Below are positions 54,761 through 64,000 of a stretch of 64,000 nucleotides of DNA, piece after piece (positions within the stretch are counted from its first letter, which is position 1; the number at the start of each line of letters is the position of its first letter). A model generated the notes under the pieces. The model was given only the letters and a program-made list of their open reading frames with translations, was not told the DNA's origin and made no database searches. The DNA is from Cannabis sativa (lineage: Eukaryota > Streptophyta > Magnoliopsida > Rosales > Cannabaceae): contig NC_083609.1 of NCBI RefSeq assembly GCF_029168945.1, forward strand, positions 25,293,501 to 25,357,500, read 5' to 3'. The position numbers were made by a program, and so were the translations under genes.

Positions 54761-57700
54761 CTTATTTATTTTCTTTTTGAGAAAAAAGCAAAATAAAGCT
54801 AAGTAAATGTGTGAACTTTTACCGCATTGAAATCTCATATGGGCAGTATATTTTAATACTTTTATTAAAAAAAAATAGTGAAATCGATTAATGTGTCTAG
54901 TTTAGGAGAATGCTGGAGTGGCGTGACGATACCTATCAATTTCTATTTTTGTTCCAATAATTTATCACACTATCTTAATCATTCTTTTTTTTTTTTTTTC
55001 ATTTTTTTCTTTTGAAACTTATCATAATCTTTGTAATAAACTGTGTTTTGTTGTTTTAATTAGAAAAGTAAAATTATTTTTATAAAATATGCTTCACGAA
55101 ACCTATTTTATTTTTTATTTTTTAAAATAAGAATTAAAATTAAATTTTTGAAAACAAAAGTAATTAATTTGTCAAGAAAAAAAAAAAGTGATTTTGAAAA
55201 TTTATTTAAACAGTTGCTCAATCATAGTACATTTTGTATTCTCTTTTTATAAATATGAACTCTATTTTTTTCACCTCAAAAATAGAAGTTAGGAAGTGCA
55301 TTTAGTTTTCTTTTTTTAAAATAAAAAAAACAAAATGCTTTACAAACACATATTTATTTATTTTTTTTTAAAAAAAATTATATATTTATTTTGTGATTTA
55401 ACAATTTTGAAAACAAAAATTTTACAAAACGCATCTTTTTTTTTTTTACGTAATTATAGCTTTTTTTTTTCTTACCTCTTAAGTGAGAATAACTACGATA
55501 GGGAAATTGTAATTCTAAGTTTATCTAAAATTGTAATTAAGTTGGAGTTTTTTGAATAGATTATTTTACAAATACACAAAAATAACAAAAATATTATAAA
55601 AATATGGTTGTACGGAATTTTAAATAGTTTTATGATTTTTATTATTTTATTTATAGAAAATATAATCTTTTGATTTATTTTTATATTGTACTTTTGTTAA
55701 TTTGTTATTGACTTTTTGTTATTTATACGTTGTTTAGATGTTTTTACTGTTTCTTTTATGTAGTTTTCGTGTTCTTTTCATAAAAAAATATAAAAATATA
55801 TACATAAAAAAATTAAACATAAAAATGTAAAATTTTAACGAAAAATAGTACTTTATATAATTATCTATTTTTTTAAGAGAAAATTACCCCGATATACATA
55901 CTTTATAAAATATATACAAAAATATGCTCTAACATTTTAATGCTGTGAATGTGAATTTTTTTTAATAATTTGTCATATGCGTATACCGAAAATCGCTATC
56001 TATTTGTTTTACTAGCCATAGAGTCAATCTTTCAACTCTTTTCTTTTCTTCTTCTTTTGTTAACTGTATTTAGTCTCAGCTTTTTTTTTTTTTCTTAAAA
56101 ATAACTTGACTCTCTTATCTAATTTTTTATTTTTTAATTTTTTATCTTTTCCTCTTAATTAAATGACATTTACTGTTTCACTTTCTTTTATTTTTTTTTA
56201 TCAAGAAAATTAAATAAATTTTTTCAAACTTAATTATTTAACTTAAAAATATTATATAATTAGAATATACTTTTTAAGATAACTATTTTGATAAGCGCAT
56301 ATATTTTTCGCATGACCAAAATCAAAAAAAAAAAAAAACAATAAGTATTAGTTTCTTTTTTTTTTTTTAATTACCTAAATTTTAAAATCAACAAAATTAA
56401 ATATGTTATGTCATTCACTTTCAAGAGTTACTAAAAAGTATTTTATTGTTCATATTTAAAAAAAACATATAATATTTAAATAAGTTAATTTTGTTGAACC
56501 ATTTAGGTAGGTTTCTATAAAAAAAATAGTAAATATAAATTTTTAGTTTTTTTTTATAATAAAATAAATTAAATTTTTAACTCAAATAAAATTTAATATA
56601 TCAATCAATTTTACGAGTCACTAAAAAATATTTTATAAATACTAGTAACTATCATTGAGTTTAAAAAAAAGTACTACTATCATCAAAAGTCATCTAGTTT
56701 TTTTTTTTTTTTAATATTTTGTTAACAAAAAATAACTCAAATATATAATTTTAAAAAACTAATGTACAAACTAACTTTATATATTAGTCTTTTTTTTTTA
56801 TTATTATATATATTGAAGTTACTAAATGATTGTACTTAAAATAAACTTTAAAATAAACTTATTTAATATGTATCTATAAAACTTATAAGCAACCAAATAA
56901 TATCTTCAACATTATATTAAAGCTACTAATTTTACTAATAAATAATAACTATAGTAACTTTATTGTAGCTTATCATTAAATTCTCAAATAAGTTTTGAAG
57001 GTAATAAAAATATTATTACTACAAGTAAAAAGTAATATAAAAGTATCTTAAACAATAAAATAATATAATTTTAATTAAAATAATTTGATACGTAACTAAT
57101 TATATTAAGATACGATTTAGTTTCCTTATAAATTAAAAAAAATTATAAAAAATTGCATGATAAAATAAACTTTTTTATTTAGTTTTTAAATATAAAATAA
57201 TAAAATATTTATAGTAACTAATAAAATTATTAGTAAACTTAATTTTATTTAAATTTTAAATTTTGGTTATTTATTTGTAATAAACTATAAAAGAAATTGA
57301 AATGTTGCTCTTAATTATAATTATTTTTTCATGTTTGACAAAAAAAATATATTTGTTACATTTTAAAATGATTAATTTTAATTTTAAGTTGTTTTTTTTT
57401 TTTGAAAGATTTAATTTTAAGTTGTAACGATATCAACTTTATGTCAAAAGGATTAATGGTGGGGATGAAATTTATTTTTAATGTTGAGGAAATAAAATAA
57501 ATAATTTTTTGAGAAAAAAAATATAGAAAATCGATGGGGAGAGAAATGTATGTGTCTTTTTAGGAGAGACTTATTATTTTCTTTATTAAAAACATAAATG
57601 TCTATGGATAAGACAAGAACACGTAGAATGGTAATACTTTTTCTGTTTTGGTATGTTTTGCTCCGTGTGTATATAATTAATTTGATTTTCGTTATTCGTG

Positions 57701-57789
57701 TCATTATTATTAGATTTAAGTATATAAGTGAAAAGTCCTCTTTTTTTAATATTATAGATATATAATTTGGGCCGAACCTAGGCTAAACT
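54761..57789. other. AT-rich intergenic stretch, no gene seen
   Basis: Three kilobases rich in A and T homopolymers, with only short spurious ORFs. Phrases near 55560-55860 recall 50760-51000. I see no terminal repeats, coding motif or RNA gene. Confidence 0.5.
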
Positions 57790-58560
57790 TTTTTTCAACA
57801 CTAGGTAGGGATGCAATGTTCATTGTTGTGATTCAAGCTATTTCCACCTACTCGATAAATCTTTGTAGGCTTCCTGTTGCTTTCATTGAAGAGATTCACC
57901 ATCTTTGGGTTTTTAAGATGGTGCTAGTTGGAATAGAGCTATCCTTGTTAAGTATTTGTGAGTTGTTATGGAAAAACATAATCTCCTTTAGGTTAAGTGG
58001 GTTAATGTGGTATATATGAAAGGCATTGAGTTTTGGGATTACAATCTCAGGCAAAACACGAGTTGGTACTGAAAAAAATTGTGGTTGTTGGGATTAAAAT
58101 TCAGCAAATTATTCAAGCTATTGGAAGGCAAGGCAAGTTTAGATTTGTTGTGCTTTATAATATTTTGCTTCAACAAGCACTTGTTCACAGTGTGGTGTAG
58201 AGGTAACATTTTCAAACATCACTTTATCATGTTGCAGGCTGTTAATGTTCAACTTCTTACGAAGGACGTTCTTCTTCGATTTCATGTTCCTATAGATTCC
58301 TTATTATGTCCAGTTTGTAGCATGGAGAATGAAAGTCACGAGCACATTTTATTTGGCAGTCTCTTCTCAAGAAAAGTGGTGAATGAAGATTTCAAGTGGT
58401 TCGGGTTTTGGCCTTTAAATTTCGAGAGTTGGCTGATTTGGAGCTTAGAGAAGAGAATGGGACATTTGGTGACTATTTTGTTTGTTACTTTGGAAGCTAG
58501 AGTGTATAACATTTGAATTAATAGGAACAGTGTATCAATTGCATAGTTTTTACAAAGAAA
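57790..58560 (+). pseudogene. LINE ORF2 relic (RT thumb and zinc-finger RVT region)
   Basis: Two open pieces in sense. The first (57816-58019) reads VVIQAISTYSINLCRLPVAF, matching the stretch after the reverse transcriptase core in plant LINEs. The second (58079-58516) includes HHFIMLQAVNVQLLTKDVLL, IDSLLCPVCSMENESHEHIL and FESWLIWSLEK, a zf-RVT region. The reverse transcriptase catalytic core and RNase H are missing. It is a separate relic from the LINE at 15646-50670, and its wording differs clearly. Confidence 0.7.
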
Positions 58561-58720
58561 AAAGAAGAGTATAGAAGAGCAAAGATTTATTACTCAATTG
58601 TTACAGTAAGGGTGTAATTGGGCTTGTTTGGAGGTGGTAATTTTTTGCCTTGGCTTTGAGTTTCATATTATCTAATTATCGTACTATAGCCTAAAGGATC
58701 TCTAGATGTGTGTACATTAA

Positions 58721-59210
58721 GGTGCTGTTTGCTAACACTTTTGTTTTTTAATTTTTTAATCACAAAATGAAAGTAAAATTTTTGTTTTTAAAAAATTTAT
58801 TTTTGAAAAACAAAAATGCGTTCTTTAACCACTTTTGTTTTTCAATTTTAAAAACAGAAAACAAAAGTGTGTTCTGTAAAGTTTATTTTTATTTTTATTT
58901 TTTGATTTTATTTAAGTCGGGTCTAGGTCCGGGGTCGGATTTGGGTTCAAGTCAAAAGTTGGGTTTAGCGCCAGGGCCGTAGGGAGGGGATTTGGGTCCG
59001 GGTCTGGTCGTAATCCAAAATATTGATTAAGAAAAAAAAAACTGTTTAAAAAAATATTGAAAGTGATTTTTTTTGTTTTTAAAATTTTGATTTTTAATTA
59101 TAAAATTGAAAAGTAAAAACAGTTTTATAGAACATGTTTTTGAAAAATATTTTTACTTTTCTATTTTTAAAAACAGAAAACTGATTAAAAAAGTGTTACC
59201 AAACGCCACC
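58721..59210. mobile_element. Tourist-like MITE, 490 bp
   Basis: Terminal inverted repeats GGTGCTGTTTGCTAACACTT (58721-58740) and, reversed from 59210, GGTGGCGTTTGGTAACACTT, with three mismatches, flanked by TAA on both sides (58718-58720 and 59211-59213). This fits a PIF/Harbinger-derived MITE. There is no transposase. The centre (58913-59010) is G-rich, unlike the AT-rich arms. Confidence 0.75.
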
Positions 59211-59213
59211 TAA

Positions 59214-59590
59214 ATTAAAACAATAAATAGTAAGTATATAATATATACCTCTTAAAGCCTATCAGGACATTCTCGAAACTTCTTGTATGTTGTATTCCTT
59301 AATCTAGAAAATGAGGATGATGCAATTTAACTCACACGAGTGTCTTTTAAATCGATCCACCACACACAAGAAATAGTGTGGACTATTAGAATAAAATGTA
59401 TAAGCTTGTTCTTGTTGAGTTCTCAACACATGAGTAAGAACAAATAAAAGAAAAATCAATTTCCTTTTTCTTCCTAAATTTTGAAAATTTAAATTCAGAT
59501 TAAGTGTAAATTAGACTTCTATTTATTATAGTTAAATCCCTTTAATTAAATCATATTTAATTGTTTAAATAAATAAATATTTATATCCAA
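59214..59590. other. Unassigned stretch between MITE and element F
   Basis: No ORF and no clear similarity to the leaders of A or B. It may be host sequence or the broken end of element F. Confidence 0.4.
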
Positions 59591-60537
59591 ATTTAGTTAC
59601 TAATATTTATGAGCTTCCACCATTGTTTCATGTTTTATGAATTTATCTCTAAGTAGTCACCGTAGGGGAGAGTCTAATAAAGACGAAAACTCACAAAACA
59701 CTTATCAAATGAAATCTTACGGTGTTAAAAGTTTTCAACGAATAACCATCCATAAGGGGGACGAAGTCTAGCGTCTCGAGGTTATATTGAAAAAATTTAA
59801 CTATTGTAAGACCAACAATGGAGATCGAATATCATTTAATTAAAGCTCATTATTTTTTTTAAAAAAAAATATATGTATTTTATTTAATCATCTGTTCCAT
59901 ATTTTAATATTAAAAAATTACAAATTAAAGTTGGTTTAAATAAAAAATCAACTTTAATTAAATTTCAATTATTATTTAAATTCAAAAATAATGGAACAAA
60001 TTTGAAAATATCTTGTTTAAGTTGTTTAGAAGAATCTAAAAAATCAACTTAAATATCTTTCAAATTAGATTTAATTAAATATAAAATTAAGTTGTAACCA
60101 CTTAATTTGAAAATATTCCATTTTAAGTTAATATTTGAAAAAATATCAACTTAAAAAATATCTAAAGAATCTTAATAACCAATTCCTAAAATTCCTCAAA
60201 CTTAATTTTGAAATTTGAAATTCAAAAGATATTCAGATTTAAGTTGATTAGTTAGAGATAACTAATTTTCAACTTAAATAGGAATATTTAATGAAAAATT
60301 TAAATTAAGTTTCAGAAAGAATCTAGTTGGTTATAATTCTATATTTAATTAAATACAAGAAAATACATATAGTTTAGCTTAGAATATAATTCATTAAACT
60401 ATGTTTTTCTTAAATTAATTTCAAAATAAATGAAATTAATTATGTTGCTAATCAATTTTATTAGGTTAAACTAATTTAATTAACCTAGTACAGTTATCTA
60501 AATCAGGCAAATGGGCCTTCACAATTGGGGTAGTTCA

Positions 60538-60596
60538 TGTGAGGGGGAGCTGGGTTCAGTATGTCGTATCCACTACTATGGCCCCCAACTCTCACA
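60538..60596 (-). other. Conserved interrupted hairpin in leader of element F
   Basis: Homologous to 41988-42046 in element B. The outer stem TGTGAG/CTCACA is kept. The middle stem GGGTGC/GCACCC of B becomes GGGGGC/GCTCCC, still pairing with one G-U. The inner stem TGGGT/ACCCA has one mismatch. Confidence 0.55.
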
Positions 60597-61654
60597 CAAG
60601 GCCCAAAAGAGAGGAATTTAACATGAACAACTGTTATTAATTGAATAGGCCCAAAAACTAAATGGGCCTAAATAAAATCTATCAAAAACTATGATATTTT
60701 ATTTAGCAACAACCTATATGCATCTATAACAAAATTAAACATATAAGCTCACAGAGGCACACATTTGGATGGATCCTATCATGTTGCTAGGTCATACACA
60801 GATGAAAGAAGATTGTAAAATTTACCTGTTACAAATTATTTACTTGACTAATTGAACCATGGGTTAAAATCAGATCATTGGATCTGTCAACAAGTTAATC
60901 ATGGCAATTTAGATCAAGCAATAATAGGTTTTATAAAACTTACAAACAAGCTAAAACACATACTCATGCAACAAGATGAAATAGATAGTTGGATGTAGGA
61001 TTTATTTAATTTTAAATAATTATTTTCGAAAATATATTTAAATATTAAACAAAATATTTCAGTTTTTTTTTTTTAAGAATAAAATAATAAAAAAATTTAA
61101 AATTAAACCTACAATTTTTGAAAAAATAGGTTTCAACTAACCTAAATATCATTTCAAAACTAATTGCTAACTACCTTTTAAATTTTTAAGGTTATTTTAT
61201 AAATCAAATATAAATAAAAAAAATAAATATTTTTCAAATTTTATAATTTAATTTAAATAAAAAATAACAAAATTGAAAAAGTTAGCAAAATATCTTACTT
61301 CTATTTAAAATTACATGAGTATAGTAATCTTATTTTAAATTTAAATAAGGTCAAATAATTTAAAAAAAAAAATTAATTTAAAAAATATTTAATATCTGAC
61401 CTTTAAATTTAAAAAATAAGATAAAATAATCAAATTTAAAAATAAGATATAAAATCAAGCAAAAAGATAGATTTTTACTTATTTTCAAATTCAAATTACA
61501 CTAATATCTAAAATTAAATTTTAAAAATTAAAATTAATTTATTTTTGATATTAGATTTGAAAATTGAAAAGTAAAAATCAAAATACAAAACTACACAAAA
61601 AATCAGAAGTTAATTCCATGAAATAGCATGAAAAATCGAAGAAAAACGAAAAAA

Positions 61655-61860
61655 TTGCGAGCTGTACAGACAGTATGCTGTGCATACTACTCGCGCACCC
61701 ATGGGAAGGTGCTTGACTGAGAAACCTCGGCGCAGGAGGCTGCATGCAGCCTCTTTGCGTGCGCGAGGCTCGGTTTCAGACAAAATTTTGTCTGTGCGCG
61801 TGCTGTCCGAGGGATGCCCCTCATCCGCGCGCGTGGGTAGTTGCACCACCCCTGATATTT
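61655..61860 (-). repeat. GC-rich palindromic segment in leader of element F
   Basis: About 200 GC-rich bases in an AT-rich leader. It contains the perfect palindromes GAGGCTGCATGCAGCCTC (61736-61753) and CAGACAAAATTTTGTCTG (61777-61794) and the hairpin AGTATGC-tgt-GCATACT (61671-61687). The open frames across it are by-products of composition. At this place elements A and B have shorter palindromes. Confidence 0.7.
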
Positions 61861-62108
61861 TTTGAAACTTCAAAAAATCATAACTAATTCAAATTAAATC
61901 GAAATTGAATTCTGTAAAAAAGTAAATTGCTTAATTTTTTCAATACTATCCAATAAAAATAATTCCAGAAATAGATATTCAATTATTTTTCACGAAAATT
62001 TACAAACATCAATCAATCATCATACAACACACAAAACAACATGATACCATCCAAAACACAAACAAATCATTTTAAGTCCAAATTTCTTGCAAGCAAATCA
62101 ATTACCAT

Positions 62109-62121
62109 GGCTCTGATACCA
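62109..62121 (-). other. Met-type primer-binding site of element F
   Basis: Minus strand TGGTATCAGAGCC, two bases from the LTR end, an exact match to the plant initiator tRNA-Met site. Confidence 0.88.
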
Positions 62122-62123
62122 GT

Positions 62124-64000
62124 TGTTAGAAATTATTTTACGAGGATCTTAGATCTACTCACAAGTATGTTGATTAACACCCTAAATATGAACTTCTAAA
62201 ACGATTATAAAATAAACACATATAAAGTATGAGAAACCTTACATTGGGTGCAGTGGAATAAAATGTCTCATTCCGTTCAGATCTCTAACCCTTGTATCCT
62301 TTCTGTCGTAGAGTATTATCAAGATCTGAACATGGATCTCTTTCTCTCATTTCTTTAGTGCTGAAACTCCTTCTTGTTGAATGTCTTTCTTCACGATCTT
62401 CCTCACTATGATTGAGGTATCACTTGCTGTGTGTGGGAACTACTCTAACACTAAGAGGTTCGAAATTATTCAAGGAAGAAGAAGAGTATGAAGGTGGCGG
62501 CTAGGGTTTAGAAAGAGAAGACTCAAGTTTTTCTCTGAAGGAAACCATAAGTAAAAGTGTTAATTTCCTAAAGCCTTCACTATATATTTATAGCATTCCA
62601 CATACGGTTAGGTTTGAATTATTTGGCATTAAAATAATGAAAATATCAGATGATAAAGCCTATAAAAGTGCCGGCCATGGCTATATGTATTTGGGCCTCA
62701 CTTTTTGCAATTTTGCAGTTTTATCATTTCTGCATCTCATTTTCTCAAAAACGCCAATTTTCAAATTCAAACATTTAAATACCAATTCTAACTATTTAAT
62801 AAGTATAAATAATTATTAAATAATATTGTCATTTATCATATTTATTAATTGAACCATACAAAGTATCTTAATTAACAAATATGCCCTAAAAACTCTTTCT
62901 TTACAATTTCTCCCTTACTTAGTGAAAAAATTCACAAATAGACATAGTCTAATTTGAGAATTATAATTGATTAATCAAAACCAATTATATGAGTCTTACA
63001 AGCAATATTGTCTCAACTAGTGCGGGGACCATGGGTCTATATAACCGAGCTTCCAATAAGCAGATCAAGAATTTATTACTAAAATTCACTAACTTATTAA
63101 TTCTTCGTTGAATCCACGCATAGAACTTAGAATTGCACTCTCAGTATATAGAATGCTCTATATGTTCCACCATATAGACACATCATTAGTTATCCATTGT
63201 TATAATCCTAATGTGATCACTGATCCTCTATATGAATGATCTACACTGTAAAGGGATTAAATTACCGTTACACCCTACAATGTATTTATTCCTTAAAACA
63301 CTTGACCCCGTATAAATGATATTTCAGCTTATGTGAAATGAGATCTCCACCATTTATTTTTGTTTGGTCAAGCTCGAAGGCGATCATCCTTTACTTACTA
63401 TTCGCCAGATAGAAGCTATAGATTCCATGTTTATGATAGCGCTCCCACTTAATTGCACTACCGTGTTCCCAAAATGTACGTATCACCCTGACCTAAAAGT
63501 AGGCTTAACTAACAAATCAAAGAACACGAATAGCCTCTCGAGATTGAGCCTAATCATATCAGGATTAAGATAATTTGATCTAGGATCAACTAGGCGATAT
63601 TGACTTGAATATATATTACGGTAAGTTTAATAAATCTAAGTCAAAGTTCAATATCGGTCCCTTTCGATGCATACTCCATGCATCCAACCTGAGCTTTACT
63701 TTAACCAATGCTCTGGAAAGAACATAGCATTTCTCCAAATGCAAGTAAACTCTTGTTGTAGATTATCATATCAGTAAAACCCTATGTCTGATAAATCTAG
63801 GAAACTTTATTCACATAGTCATGTTTACTTTCCAATGTGTTGACAACACAATAAACAGGATCAAGTATGTGAAAAGGGTTTCAGATGAATTCATACATTA
63901 TGTACATATAATCATGAAATAAATCATGTGAACCATGCAACATTAAATGTTATTTCTGATCTATATTAATAAGTAAATCTGATTATATTGAAATGAGTTT
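62124..64000 (-). repeat. 5' LTR of element F, about 23 bp of its start outside the window
   Basis: Plus strand TGTTAGAAATTATTTTACGAGG... is the reverse of the A/B LTR end, and the window ends in the reverse of AAACTCATTTC (A 4137-4147). TATAAATA is at 62585-62592 on the minus strand. Confidence 0.9.

Larger units (their letters stand above)
59591..64000 (-). mobile_element. Copia element F, partial copy of the A/B family, runs off the right edge
   Basis: On the minus strand: LTR (64000 to 62124, its first bases outside the window), canonical Met-type primer site, then a long leader with a GC-rich palindromic segment (61655-61860), a conserved island (60500-61010) and the start-of-gag-proximal leader block (59830-59591). 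Gag, pol and the 3' LTR are missing, so it is broken near 59590. Relative to A, the LTR is very similar and orientation opposite. Confidence 0.85.

Noticed and set aside
53785..58019. Several 60-90 codon ORFs in the AT-rich stretch
   Set aside because: Phe/Lys/Asn/Ile-rich translations of A/T homopolymer sequence; apart from the LINE relic from 57790, none shows a motif.
61610..61873. GC-rich ORFs on both strands in the leader of element F
   Set aside because: They follow from the GC-rich palindromic segment; there is no homology, and both strands are open by composition.

Overview
This window is eukaryotic and almost certainly from a flowering plant, a eudicot. It is AT-rich, has no bacterial-style gene order, and is dominated by plant LTR retrotransposons of the Ty1/Copia and Ty3/Gypsy types, a plant L1-type LINE and a Tourist-like MITE. 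They surround one intact spliced host gene with GT-AG introns. The repeat families look like those of Rosales such as Cannabaceae, but that is an impression and cannot be proved here. I found no RNA gene, CRISPR array or prokaryotic system.

Layout. 1-6003: plus-strand Copia element A, deleted and decayed, ending in a 1.89-kb LTR. 6004-8755: minus-strand Ty3/Gypsy piece (gag with several stops, primer site, LTR). 8756-14829: minus-strand Athila-like Gypsy element E (gag and protease relics, no reverse transcriptase). About 15646-50670: an old plus-strand LINE of about 6.5 kb, split into three pieces by two nested stacks. The first stack is LTR-like unit G (19861-27151), itself invaded by the gag-only Gypsy element D (21086-26275). 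The second is a nearly complete SIRE-type Copia element C on the minus strand (28994-50197, target duplication ATGTT), with non-autonomous Copia element B (38474-48750, target duplication TTTTC) inside its gag gene.

51340-54110 holds the one host gene, the five-exon gene for U1 snRNP protein C (213 residues, C2H2 zinc finger at C6, C9, H24 and H30). After it come a LINE relic, AT-rich filler, a second LINE relic (57790-58560), a 490-bp MITE (58721-59210) and a minus-strand partial copy F of the A/B Copia family, whose LTR runs off the right edge.

How things work together. C keeps most autonomous functions: gag with a zinc knuckle, protease, integrase, reverse transcriptase, RNase H and a third ORF. 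Its gag is interrupted by B, and single stop codons break gag/pol and RT/RNase H. A, B, D, E and F lack a working pol and would need proteins supplied by other copies. They retain cis-acting structure instead: long leaders with palindromes and hairpins, and paired polypurine-tract modules. These RNA-level structures, together with the weak 5' splice site in the U1-C gene itself, are the most interesting signals here. I see no clear evidence of a wholly new protein system.
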